Both the position numbers and the translations under genes were made by a program. This document shows, in pieces, positions 33,370-41,762 of a stretch of DNA of 53,118 nt; position 1 is the stretch's first letter; every line of letters begins with the position of its first letter. The notes under the pieces were generated by a model, which made no database searches, was not told the DNA's origin, and worked only from the letters and a program-made list of their open reading frames with translations. The DNA is from Pseudomonas sp. GM18 (GTDB lineage Bacteria > Pseudomonadota > Gammaproteobacteria > Pseudomonadales > Pseudomonadaceae). Location: positions 1 to 53,118 of the forward strand of contig NZ_AKJT01000132.1 of assembly GCF_000282195.1 (NCBI RefSeq), given 5' to 3'.

Positions 33370-34100
33370 GTCATTTGTTGGAACTATTCGTCCACTGGGC
33401 CGCCGGGTTCGGCCTGAACTACGGATTTCTGCTGGACGCTTATCAGCGCGGAACCCTGGAGCAGGGCGCGCTGACCACGGTGCTGCTGTGCCTGTTCACC
33501 ATCGTTGGCAGCCTGCTGGCGGGTGTCGGTTTGGCGGCAATGTTGACCTCGGGCAAACCCTGGCTGGCAAAACCTGCGCGGGTGTTTGTCGAAGTCACCC
33601 GCAACACGCCGACGCTGGTGCAGCTGTATTGCGCATTTCTGGTGCTGAACATGCTGCTGACCCAGGCCGTCGGCACGGCCAACCCGCTGACGCCGTTTGC
33701 CTGGGTGGTGATCGTGATTTCGCTGCACAAGGGCGCGTTCCATGCCGAAGCCTTGCGCGCCGGCATCGAAGCCGTGCCGGCGGTGACGATGGAGGCGGCC
33801 AGTTCGCTGGCGTTCAGCAGCCGCCAGTTGCTGTGGAATGTACAACTGCCGCTGGCCTTGCGGTTTGCCTTGCCGTCGCTGATCAACAACCTGATCGACC
33901 TGGTAAAAATGACCGCCGTCGCCTCGGCCATCGCCGTCGGCGATATCACCTACGCAGCGATCATGATCTGGACCCAGAGCGATAACGTGTTGGAGCTGAT
34001 GATTTTGATCCTGACGTTTTTCGGCCTGCTGAGTTTTACCGTCAATTGTGTGGGGCGCCTGCTCGAAGCGCGCCTGAGGATGCCCGGCTATGGCCATTGA
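33366..34100 (+). CDS. ABC transporter permease, polar amino acid type (1)
   Basis: This 244-residue inner-membrane permease of the HisMQ/GlnP family has about five hydrophobic helices. The cytoplasmic EAA loop is visible as EALRAGIEAVPAVTMEAASSLAFSSRQLLWNVQLPLALR. It starts at the ATG in GAACCATGAG and overlaps the preceding gene by four bases. It would pair with the next permease and the ATPase at 34865. Confidence 0.87.
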   Translation: MSHLLELFVHWAAGFGLNYGFLLDAYQRGTLEQGALTTVLLCLFTIVGSLLAGVGLAAMLTSGKPWLAKPARVFVEVTRNTPTLVQLYCAFLVLNMLLTQAVGTANPLTPFAWVVIVISLHKGAFHAEALRAGIEAVPAVTMEAASSLAFSSRQLLWNVQLPLALRFALPSLINNLIDLVKMTAVASAIAVGDITYAAIMIWTQSDNVLELMILILTFFGLLSFTVNCVGRLLEARLRMPGYGH

Positions 34101-34878
34101 ATCGTCCGTCACCGCGCCGTTGGCCTGGCCGCGTCGGCATGTCGGCAAGTTGCTGCTGTTGGCGGGGGCCGTGCTCTGGCTGGTGTATTTCGCGCCGCAC
34201 AGCCCGGTACTCAAGGCTTTGCTGCAATGGTCGCCGGCCTTGGTCGTCGGGTTTGGCCAGAACATTCTGATCAGTCTGGTGGCGATCGGGCTGGGCTCGT
34301 TGCTGGGGTTGTTGGTCGGTGCCCTGGCGTTGTCGCCGTTGTGGCTGCTGCGCCTGCCGGCGCGGATTTGGGTGCAGATTTTTCGCAACGCGCCGTGGCT
34401 GGTGCTGATCTATTTCACCACCTATGTGTTCCCGTTCGAGATCCACATCGGCAGCACTTATGTCTCGTTCCCGGACTGGGTCAAGGTCACCCTCGGCCTG
34501 GCGTTGCCGGCGAGCGCCAACGTCGCCGAAATCTTCCGTGGCGCGGTCGGCTCGATTCCCAGCACCCAATGGGAAGCGGCGCGGTCCCTGGCCTTCACTC
34601 GCGGGCAGATTTTCCGTTCGATCATCCTGCCGCAGTGCTTCAAGCGCATGTTGCCGCCGTGGATGAACCTCTACGCGGTGATCACCATGGGCACCGCACT
34701 GGCGTCTTTGGTGGGCGTGCATGACGTGATCGACACCGCGCAAATCGCCAGCAACACGGTGAACCTCACCGGCTTCACCGTGGTGATTTACCTGAGCCTG
34801 CTGGTGCTGTTCTTTGCTTACTGCTACCCGATTTCCCGACTCACCCAACGCCTGGAGCGACGTTATGCCTTCTACTGA
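34090..34878 (+). CDS. ABC transporter permease, polar amino acid type (2)
   Basis: This 262-residue second permease of the importer has an N-terminal hydrophobic helix, then four to five membrane segments. The EAA-loop motif is EIFRGAVGSIPSTQWEAARSLAFTRGQIFRSIILPQ. It overlaps the first permease by 11 bases and the ATPase by 14. Two different permeases form the usual heterodimer of amino acid importers. Confidence 0.87.
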   Translation: MAIESSVTAPLAWPRRHVGKLLLLAGAVLWLVYFAPHSPVLKALLQWSPALVVGFGQNILISLVAIGLGSLLGLLVGALALSPLWLLRLPARIWVQIFRNAPWLVLIYFTTYVFPFEIHIGSTYVSFPDWVKVTLGLALPASANVAEIFRGAVGSIPSTQWEAARSLAFTRGQIFRSIILPQCFKRMLPPWMNLYAVITMGTALASLVGVHDVIDTAQIASNTVNLTGFTVVIYLSLLVLFFAYCYPISRLTQRLERRYAFY

Positions 34879-35701
34879 AACCGTCGCCGAGCCCCTGGTC
34901 AGCCTGCGCGATCTGCACCTGTCATTTGGCAGCAACCCGGTGCTCAAGGGCATCGACCTCGAGGTGCATCGCGGCCAGGCCGTGTCGATCATCGGCCCGT
35001 CCGGATCCGGCAAATCGACCATCCTGCGTTGTATCACCGGGCTGTTGCAGCCCCAGCGCGGGAGCATTCGCGTCGGTTCCACCGAGGTTCACACCCTGGC
35101 CCAGGAAGCCCAGCGCATCGAGTTGCGCAAGCGTGTGGGGTTTGTGTTCCAGCAGTACAACCTGTTCCCGCATTTGTCGGTGCTGGAGAACCTGGTGATC
35201 GCCCCGCGCAAAGTCCTGGGGCGCAATCGCGCCGAGGCCGAGAAAGACGCCCGCACCTTGCTGGCCAAGGTGCGCATGGAGCACAAGGCCGATGCTTATC
35301 CGGGGCAACTCTCCGGCGGTCAGCAACAGCGGGTGGCGATTGCCCGTGCGTTGGCGATGCGTCCGGAATTGATTCTGTTCGATGAGGTGACCTCGGCCCT
35401 CGACCCGGAAACCGTTGGCGAGGTGCTGACGGTGATTCGCGAGCTGACCGAAGAGGGCATGACCTGCGTGCTGGTGACCCACGAAATGCGCTTCGCCGAA
35501 GAGATCAGCGACATCGTCTACTTCACCGAAAACGGCGTGATCGTCGAGCACGGCAGTGCCGCGCAGATTTTCCAGCATCCCACCAGCGAGCGCACTCAAG
35601 CATTTTTGCGCCACGCCTTGGGCGATCCGGGACGCCGTCCCCGTGTCGCCAACGATCCGTATCTGTTGAGTAACCTGAGCCGCTACAGCCTGTCTGTCTA
35701 A
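34865..35701 (+). CDS. ABC transporter ATP-binding protein, polar amino acid type
   Basis: The 278-residue ATPase has the Walker A GPSGSGKST (about 43-51), the Q-loop near FVFQQYNLFPHLSVLEN, the signature LSGGQQQR, the Walker B LILFDEVTSALDPE and the H-loop VTHE. It resembles GlnQ/HisP. The C-terminal extension after about residue 245 is poorly conserved. The ATG at 34865 fits the fold start. Confidence 0.9.
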   Translation: MPSTETVAEPLVSLRDLHLSFGSNPVLKGIDLEVHRGQAVSIIGPSGSGKSTILRCITGLLQPQRGSIRVGSTEVHTLAQEAQRIELRKRVGFVFQQYNLFPHLSVLENLVIAPRKVLGRNRAEAEKDARTLLAKVRMEHKADAYPGQLSGGQQQRVAIARALAMRPELILFDEVTSALDPETVGEVLTVIRELTEEGMTCVLVTHEMRFAEEISDIVYFTENGVIVEHGSAAQIFQHPTSERTQAFLRHALGDPGRRPRVANDPYLLSNLSRYSLSV

Positions 35702-35718
35702 TACCGAGGAGTCTGTTC

Positions 35719-36315
35719 ATGAGTACCGATAACCGTGCCGCCGTCATCGAGGATTTCCTCAAGAAAATCCGCGTTATCCATCAGCGTGGCGTCGACCGTG
35801 CCGCGTTGACGGAGATCGTCGCCTTGCTCGAAACCCTGGCCGAGCGCCGTGATCTGTTCAATTTCGACGCGTTCCCGGCACCCGTGCCGGGGCAGGGCAG
35901 CACCGCGTTCCGCTACCGCCTCAACGACGATGGCGACACACCGACGCTGTACCTCAACTCATTGCTGCCGGGTAAAAGTACGATCCCGCACAACCACGAA
36001 ACCTGGGCAATCATCAGCGCCATCGAAGGCCAGGAAATCAACTACGTCTACACCCGTGATGACGAGGGCCGCGAGCCTGGGTTCACCACGTTGCACCTGG
36101 CAAAGGAAGTGATCGTGCAACCCGGCACGTCGATCTCGTTTCTCGGAGAAGACCTGCATGGCATCCGTGTCGAAGGCGAGCAGCCGACCCTGCATTTCCA
36201 CCTGTATGGCTTGCCGCTGGAATCGCTCAACGGCCGTTACGGGGTCGAGGCCGACGGGCGCATTCTCAATTACAACGCCTCGCAAATGGCGCCGTCGATC
36301 AAGGCCTATGCATGA
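35719..36315 (+). CDS. Cysteine-dioxygenase-like thiol dioxygenase
   Basis: This 198-residue cupin of the type I cysteine dioxygenase family has the probable iron ligands His91 and His93 (STIPHNHETWAIIS) and His147 (GEDLHGIRV). The LHFHLYGLPLES segment is typical of the fold. Such enzymes add O2 to a thiol (cysteine, 3-mercaptopropionate or similar) to form a sulfinate. The branch and exact substrate are undetermined. It is 17 bases after the ATPase gene and overlaps the GST gene by four. Confidence 0.82.
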   Translation: MSTDNRAAVIEDFLKKIRVIHQRGVDRAALTEIVALLETLAERRDLFNFDAFPAPVPGQGSTAFRYRLNDDGDTPTLYLNSLLPGKSTIPHNHETWAIISAIEGQEINYVYTRDDEGREPGFTTLHLAKEVIVQPGTSISFLGEDLHGIRVEGEQPTLHFHLYGLPLESLNGRYGVEADGRILNYNASQMAPSIKAYA

Positions 36316-36968
36316 TCGATCTGTACTACTGGCCCACTGGCAATGGCTTGAAGATCGGCATCTTGCTCGAAGAACTGGAGCTTGAGTACCGCGTGCTGCC
36401 GATCAACATTCGCGAGGGGCAGCAGAAGCAGGCGGCGTTCCAGCGCATCAGCGCCAATGGCCGGATTCCGGCGATTGTCGACCATGCCCCGCAGGGGTTG
36501 GGCGAGCCGCTGAGCCTGTTCGAGTCCGGTGCCATTCTCAATTACCTGGCCGACAAGACCGGGCGCTTTTTGCCACCCACCGGCAGTGCCGAGCGGCAAA
36601 AGGTTCAGGAATGGTTGTTCTGGCAAGTGGGGCATATCACCCCGTACCTGAGCCAGTTGCAGGTGTTCAAGGAGAAAGCGCCGGAGCCGATTCCGTTTGC
36701 TTTGGACCTGCTCCATGCCGAGGCGACGCGCTTGTACGGCGTGCTGGAAACACGCTTGTCTGAGGTGCCGTTTGTCGCAGGCGAGTATTCCATCGCCGAC
36801 ATGGCGATCTTTCCGTGGATCCAGCCGCTGCGACAGGGCCAGGACCTGACGAACTATCCGCACATTAATAGCTGGCGTGAACGTCTCAAGGCACGCCCGG
36901 CCGTCCGGCGCGCTTATGCCAAAGGCCGGGAAGTCGCGGCCAACGAGCGCTCGCTGGCGCTTCAATAA
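36312..36968 (+). CDS. Glutathione S-transferase (YfcG/Ure2p-like)
   Basis: This 218-residue cytosolic GST has an N-terminal thioredoxin-like domain (DLYYWPTGNGLKIGILLEEL, then ANGRIPAIVDH). A helical C-terminal domain has YLADKTGRFLP and SIADMAIFPWI. The YfcG-type Asn/Thr near the start could contact the glutathione thiol. In this operon it may act on glutathione conjugates or mixed disulfides of the imported substrate. Confidence 0.86.
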   Translation: MIDLYYWPTGNGLKIGILLEELELEYRVLPINIREGQQKQAAFQRISANGRIPAIVDHAPQGLGEPLSLFESGAILNYLADKTGRFLPPTGSAERQKVQEWLFWQVGHITPYLSQLQVFKEKAPEPIPFALDLLHAEATRLYGVLETRLSEVPFVAGEYSIADMAIFPWIQPLRQGQDLTNYPHINSWRERLKARPAVRRAYAKGREVAANERSLALQ

Positions 36969-36992
36969 TCCGATTATGCAAACGGGACTCTC

Positions 36993-39752
36993 ATGAGCCA
37001 GACCGTAACTCCAGGGCAACTGCAGCAATGGCTGTTCGATGGGCAGGAAATTGCCCTGTTTGATGTGCGTGAGCATGGCCAATATGGCGAGGCTCACCTG
37101 TTTCACGGGGTGAACCTGCCCTACAGTCGCCTGGAGCTGGAGGTCCGACGCCTGGCGCCGAATCCTCAGGTGCGGCTGGTGATCTATGACCAGAACGGCG
37201 GGGACGTCGCGTTGCGTTCTGCTCGGCGTTTGCAGGCGCTGGGGTACAGCCGCGTGCATATTCTCGACGGCGGTGCCGATGCCTGGCAGGCGGCAGGTCT
37301 GCAACTGTTCGCGGGTGTACATGTGCCGTCCAAGGCCTTTGGCGAGTTGGTGGAAGAGGCCAGTGATACGCCGCATGTCACCGCCAGGCAGTTAGCCGAA
37401 TGGCAAGCCCGGGGCGAGCCGCTGGTGGTGCTGGACGGTCGGCCGTTCGACGAATACCGCAAGATGACCATCCCCGGTTCTGTCTGCTGCCCGAATGGCG
37501 AACTGGGCTATCGCGTACAGGATCTGGTGCCGGACGACAGCACGCCGATCGTGGTCAATTGCGCCGGTCGAACCCGCAGCATCATCGGCGCCCAGACCCT
37601 GATCAATCTGGGGTTGAAGAACCCGGTCTACGCCCTGGAGAACGGTACGCAGGGCTGGTACCTGGAAGACCTTCAGCTGGAGCATGGCAGTACCCGCCGC
37701 TATGCCGATGAGGTGTCATCGAAGACGTTGCCGCAACAGCGACTCGCCGCGGCACAACTGGCCGAACGGGCCGGGGTGAAAACCGTTGCGGCGGCGCAGG
37801 TCGAGCAGTGGGCCGGGGAGGCCGCACGCAGTTTGTTTCTGTGCGATGTGCGCACTATCGAGGAGTTTGTCGCCGGCAGTCTGTCGGGTGCTCAACACAC
37901 GCCGGGTGGGCAGTTGATTCAGTCTACCGACCTGTATATCGGCGTACGCCAGGCGCGGTTGGTGCTGATCGACAGCGATGGCATACGGGCACCGATCGTT
38001 GCCAGTTGGCTTCGGCAGTTGGGGCATGAGGCTTATGTGCTGGAGGGTGGGGCGAGCAGCGGTCTGGCATTGCCCGCGCTTGAGGTATCCGCACACGAAG
38101 CGTTGCCCGTGATCACTGCGCAGGCCCTGGACGATGCGTTGAAGGATGACGCGGTGGCATTGATTGATCTGCGCCCGAGCATGACCTACCGCAAAGGTCA
38201 TATCGCCGGCTCGCGCTGGTCGATTCGTTCGTTGCTGGCAAGTGAAGTGGCCGGTGAACAGCGGCCGCTGGTGTTGCTGGCCGATGACCCGCTGCTGGCC
38301 GCTTTCGCGGCGCTGGAATTGCCCGATGTTCAGCGTGCGCAAACCCGGTTGTTGAGCGGCGGTGTCGACGCTTGGCGCGCGGCGGGGTTTGCGCTGCAAG
38401 AGGATGCCAACACACCGCCCGATCACCGATGCATCGATTTTCTGTTCTTTACCCATGATCGCCACGCCGGCAACAAAGACGCGGCGCGTCAGTACCTGGC
38501 GTGGGAAATCGGCCTGTTGGCGCAAATGAGCGCAGACGAAATCGCCAGCCTCAAACCGCTGCGCGCGCCGTCTCAAGCGACTCGTGAAGCGCGGGTGCGT
38601 ACCCGTCTGATTCATGCGGCGCGTACCGAAAAGGGCAGTGGCAGTCGGGGTGTCAACGTGCCGGTCACTCGTTTGAGCACGGTGCTGTTCGACAACCTGG
38701 CGCAAATGCGCGACGCCCGCGCTCGCCGTGATCGCGAACGGGTGCTGAGCTATGGCGCCCGGGGTAATCCGACGGCTTTTGCCCTGGAAGATCTGGTGAC
38801 GGAACTGGAAGGCGGTTATCGCACCCGCCTGTTCGGCACCGGACTGGCGGCGGTGGCGCAGACATTCCTGGCCTACCTGCGGCCCGGCGATCATGTGCTG
38901 ATCACTGACGCGGTGTATGCGCCCGTGCGGCGTCTGGCCCGGGAGCTGCTTGAGCCGTTCGGCATCCAGGTCAATTACTTCGCGCCTGACGGCAGCGGGC
39001 TGCAAGCGCAACTGCAAGCCAACACCAAAATGGTCTACACCGAAGTGCCCGGCTCGCTGCTGTATGAACTCTGTGACCTGCCGGCCATCGCCGCACTGTG
39101 CAAACCGCGGGGCATCCTGTTGGCCGTCGATAACACCTGGGGCTCGGGCTACCTGTACCGGCCGCTGACCCTGGGCGCGGACATCTCGATCATGGCGTTG
39201 ACCAAGTACCTGTGCGGCCACAGCGATGTGGTCATGGGCAGCGTATGCACCCGACAAGAGGTCTGGCAGCCGCTGGCGTCCATGAGCGACACCTTTGGCA
39301 TCGCCGTCAGCCCCGACGACGCCTGGCTGGTGCTGCGCGGCGCCCGAACCCTGGCGCCGCGCCTGGAGGTGCACGAACGCCAGGCCCTGGACATCGCTCA
39401 TTGGCTACAAGCGCAACCGCAGGTGAAACGGGTGTTCCATCCGGCGTTGCCCGATCACCCCCATCATGCACTGTGGCGGCGGGACTTCACGGGCAGCAAC
39501 GGTTTGCTGTCGTTCGAACTGCGCGATGCCGACGCCACGTACGTAGAGCGTTTCATCGATGCGTTGCAGGTGTTTGGTCTGGGCGCGTCCTGGGGCGGCT
39601 ATGAAAGCCTGATCACCGTCGCCGACACCCAGGATCGCAACAGTGCGACAGATCGCGCATTGAACCCGGTGCTGCGGTTGCACATTGGCCTGGAAGATGT
39701 CGATGCATTGACCGAGGATTTGCAACGCGGGTTCGCCGCTATCGCGGACTAG
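36993..39752 (+). CDS. Fusion of four rhodanese-like units and a MetC-type C-S lyase
   Basis: This is a 919-residue cytosolic protein. Residues 1-470 contain four rhodanese-like units, each ending in a GG-x-D/W-type turn (GGADAW, GTQGWY, EGGASS, GGVDAW). Only unit 2 has an active-site cysteine, Cys190 in VVNCAGRTRS. Unit 1 has Asp66 in VIYDQ, unit 3 Asp in VLIDSDG and unit 4 Asp in LADDPLL. Residues 530-919 form a fold-type I PLP lyase of the MetC/cystathionine beta-lyase family, with Lys738 in MALTKYLCGHSD and a GTGLAA phosphate loop. One polypeptide could thus cleave a C-S bond and hand sulfur to a sulfurtransferase site. It is last in the ten-gene operon, 24 bases after the GST gene. Confidence 0.87.
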   Translation: MSQTVTPGQLQQWLFDGQEIALFDVREHGQYGEAHLFHGVNLPYSRLELEVRRLAPNPQVRLVIYDQNGGDVALRSARRLQALGYSRVHILDGGADAWQAAGLQLFAGVHVPSKAFGELVEEASDTPHVTARQLAEWQARGEPLVVLDGRPFDEYRKMTIPGSVCCPNGELGYRVQDLVPDDSTPIVVNCAGRTRSIIGAQTLINLGLKNPVYALENGTQGWYLEDLQLEHGSTRRYADEVSSKTLPQQRLAAAQLAERAGVKTVAAAQVEQWAGEAARSLFLCDVRTIEEFVAGSLSGAQHTPGGQLIQSTDLYIGVRQARLVLIDSDGIRAPIVASWLRQLGHEAYVLEGGASSGLALPALEVSAHEALPVITAQALDDALKDDAVALIDLRPSMTYRKGHIAGSRWSIRSLLASEVAGEQRPLVLLADDPLLAAFAALELPDVQRAQTRLLSGGVDAWRAAGFALQEDANTPPDHRCIDFLFFTHDRHAGNKDAARQYLAWEIGLLAQMSADEIASLKPLRAPSQATREARVRTRLIHAARTEKGSGSRGVNVPVTRLSTVLFDNLAQMRDARARRDRERVLSYGARGNPTAFALEDLVTELEGGYRTRLFGTGLAAVAQTFLAYLRPGDHVLITDAVYAPVRRLARELLEPFGIQVNYFAPDGSGLQAQLQANTKMVYTEVPGSLLYELCDLPAIAALCKPRGILLAVDNTWGSGYLYRPLTLGADISIMALTKYLCGHSDVVMGSVCTRQEVWQPLASMSDTFGIAVSPDDAWLVLRGARTLAPRLEVHERQALDIAHWLQAQPQVKRVFHPALPDHPHHALWRRDFTGSNGLLSFELRDADATYVERFIDALQVFGLGASWGGYESLITVADTQDRNSATDRALNPVLRLHIGLEDVDALTEDLQRGFAAIAD

Positions 39753-39788
39753 GGATTGCGCTAATGCCGGTAAGTCGCAACGCGACCT

Positions 39789-39933
39789 GTAGCAGCTGTC
39801 GAGCTTGCGAGGCTGCGTTCGGCTGCGAAGCAGTCGTCAAACCAGAGCTTGCGGTGTGTCAGGCGAATCGCGTTAGCCGGATTCACGACTGCTGCGCAGC
39901 CGAACGCAGCCTCGCAAGCTCGACAGCTGCTAC
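39789..39933. repeat. REP inverted pair (BIME-like)
   Basis: The 39 bases at 39789-39827 (from GTAGCAGCTGTCGAGCTTGC) are perfectly complementary to 39895-39933. Imperfect pairing continues about 16 bases inward, and the inner loop is about 35 bases. It sits between two convergent genes and can fold into a very long hairpin, acting as a terminator and mRNA barrier. The same unit occurs at 1-53 and 53086-53118. Confidence 0.85.
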
Positions 39934-39964
39934 AAAGAGTGCGCTGCGGCTTAATTTGCCGGCA

Positions 39965-41155
39965 TTAGGACTTGCGCAACAGGAGCAACGCCAGCGCCGC
40001 AGCCGCCAGCACCGCACCAGCAATGAAGGTGCTGGCGGAACCCGAGGTTTCCCACAGTGCGCCGGCCAGTACGCTGGCGATCAACAGGCACACGCCGCTG
40101 ATCAGATTGAACAGGCCGAACGCCGTGCCCCTGAGATGTTCGGGTGCGGTGTCGGCGATCAGCGTCGCGAGAATGCCCTGGCTGAAACCCATGTGCAGGC
40201 CCCACAGGGCCACGCCCGCCAGCATGGTCATGATTGAATCCGCTTGCGCCAACAGCAGGTCCGCCAGGATCAGCAACCCCATGCCGACACACAGCAACTT
40301 GGTGCGGCTGATCCGGTCGGACAACCAGCCCGCCGGGTAGGCGGACACCGCATACAGCAGCGCCATGACCACCATCACCATCGGCACCCAAGTGGCCGTC
40401 AGGCCTGTTTGTTGCGCTTTCAAGACCAGAAAGGCCTCGCTGAAACGGGCCAGCGTGAAGAGCCCGCCGACGATTACCACCCACCAATAGCCGCGGGAGA
40501 ACTCCCGCAGCACCTTCCAGTGGATGGGCGAGCGAAAGGCGTGTTCGCCGGTGACAGCGGTCGGCTCTTTCACGCCACCGACAATCAGCGCCACCGATAT
40601 CACCGCCGGGATCACCGCAAACCACAGCACCAGATGGATTTGCCCGAGCCAGAGCATCAGCATGATCGCCAGAACCGGACCCAGAATCGCTCCCACGGTG
40701 TCCATCGACTGGCGCAGGCCAAAGCAGGCGCCACGGATTTCGGCGGGGGCGACATCGGCGACCAGCGCATCGCGCGGTGCGCCACGAATGCCTTTGCCGA
40801 TGCGATCCAGAAAACGCGCGGTAAACACCAGGTCTACCGACTGCGCGAGAGGGAAGAGCGGTTTCGACAACGCCGCCAGACCGTAGCCCATCAACAGCAG
40901 GCCTTTACGCCGGCCGATAAAGTCGCTGATGGCGCCGGAGAATATCTTGACCAGCATCGCAGTCGCCTCGGCGATGCCTTCGATCACCCCGACGGTCAAG
41001 GCGCTGGCACCCAGGGTGGTGACCAGAAACACCGGCAGCAGGCTGTGTACCAGCTCGGAGGACAGGTCCATGAACAGGCTGACAAAACCCAGGGCCCAGA
41101 CTGTTCGTGGGATGCGCAGTGGCGTGGATTGGGCGCTTGCGAGGTTTTTATTCAC
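39965..41155 (-). CDS. MFS transporter
   Basis: This 396-residue major facilitator has about twelve hydrophobic helices. The loop 2-3 signature is SGAISDFIGRRKGLLLMGYG and a second copy, GWLSDRISRTKLL, marks the start of the second half. The GKGIRGAPRDALVAD loop after helix 4 is characteristic of a widespread uncharacterised branch. It is most likely a proton-coupled exporter. It ends beside the REP pair and is divergent from the copper gene set at 41326, with which it could share regulation (inference). Confidence 0.86.
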   Translation of the reverse strand: MNKNLASAQSTPLRIPRTVWALGFVSLFMDLSSELVHSLLPVFLVTTLGASALTVGVIEGIAEATAMLVKIFSGAISDFIGRRKGLLLMGYGLAALSKPLFPLAQSVDLVFTARFLDRIGKGIRGAPRDALVADVAPAEIRGACFGLRQSMDTVGAILGPVLAIMLMLWLGQIHLVLWFAVIPAVISVALIVGGVKEPTAVTGEHAFRSPIHWKVLREFSRGYWWVVIVGGLFTLARFSEAFLVLKAQQTGLTATWVPMVMVVMALLYAVSAYPAGWLSDRISRTKLLCVGMGLLILADLLLAQADSIMTMLAGVALWGLHMGFSQGILATLIADTAPEHLRGTAFGLFNLISGVCLLIASVLAGALWETSGSASTFIAGAVLAAAALALLLLRKS

Positions 41156-41284
41156 ATCAAGTCCTCATCTGAACACCGGGCGCTGGTGGGCTGTCGCAGC
41201 CTGCGTGTGTTTGATTGTGTGCCAAAAGTCTACCGATGTATCGCGAGGCTGTGCTTGCACCGTGCGATATGTTTTTCACCCAGC

Positions 41285-41318
41285 TGTCATTGTAAGCAAC
41301 GATTCCTCTGGCTAGACT
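41285..41318 (+). promoter_or_regulatory. Candidate promoter of the copper genes
   Basis: TTGTAA at 41290-41295 and TAGACT at 41313-41318 are separated by exactly 17 bases. TGTCATTGTAAG (41285-41296) resembles half of a CopR/CusR-type copper box. The ATG of the first gene lies only 8 bases after the -10, with no ribosome site, so the transcript may be leaderless or start elsewhere. Confidence 0.4.
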
Positions 41319-41325
41319 TCGGCCC

Positions 41326-41667
41326 ATGAAACGTTATTTGCGGTGTTGTCTCATTTTCCTGATGTGCTTCGCGCTTCCGCTGAGTGGAATGGCGGGCATT
41401 CAGGCACCCACGGAACCTTGCCCGATGAAAACCACGGGCATGGCGATGATGGGCGACATGGACAAAGACTGCTGCCAGGACATGAGCACCCCCTCCGAGC
41501 ACGGCAAAGCCTGTAAGCCCGGTCAGGAGTGCAAGACCGGTGGCATGCTGCAAGTCAGCATCGCCAAACCTCCAGTCACCTTGTTCAACCCCGTCGTAGC
41601 CACGGTTTTTGTAGACGCACTGCCTGTCCAGACCCCGTCCGGGGTATGGCGACCCCCTCGCTTCTGA
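41326..41667 (+). CDS. Cys/Met-rich exported protein preceding the Cus genes
   Basis: This 113-residue protein has a signal peptide (CCLIFLMCFALPLSGMAG, cleavage near 24). The mature part has metal-ligand runs: CPMKTTGMAMMGDMDKDCC, MSTPSEHGKACK and CKTGGMLQ. The tail (VWRPPRF) is typical of small proteins placed ahead of CusCBA or copABCD in pseudomonads. Probably a periplasmic copper-binding helper or sensor. No Shine-Dalgarno is obvious. Confidence 0.7.
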   Translation: MKRYLRCCLIFLMCFALPLSGMAGIQAPTEPCPMKTTGMAMMGDMDKDCCQDMSTPSEHGKACKPGQECKTGGMLQVSIAKPPVTLFNPVVATVFVDALPVQTPSGVWRPPRF

Positions 41668-41762
41668 TTCCTGTTCCACGCTGAGCCCCATTCCGCCGTC
41701 GCGGGATGGCGTTGCTGTGCGCCTTTGAACGCGCGCAGTGGATCATCACAGGAATTGTGAAC

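Noticed and set aside
36306..37376. A 356-codon minus-strand open frame over the GST gene and the start of the fusion gene
   Set aside because: It spans two real genes of the operon in antisense and has no motif of its own.
37716..39401. A 561-codon minus-strand open frame across the rhodanese-MetC gene
   Set aside because: It mirrors a gene with clear rhodanese and PLP-lyase motifs, and its product is His/Arg/Gln-rich without any family features.
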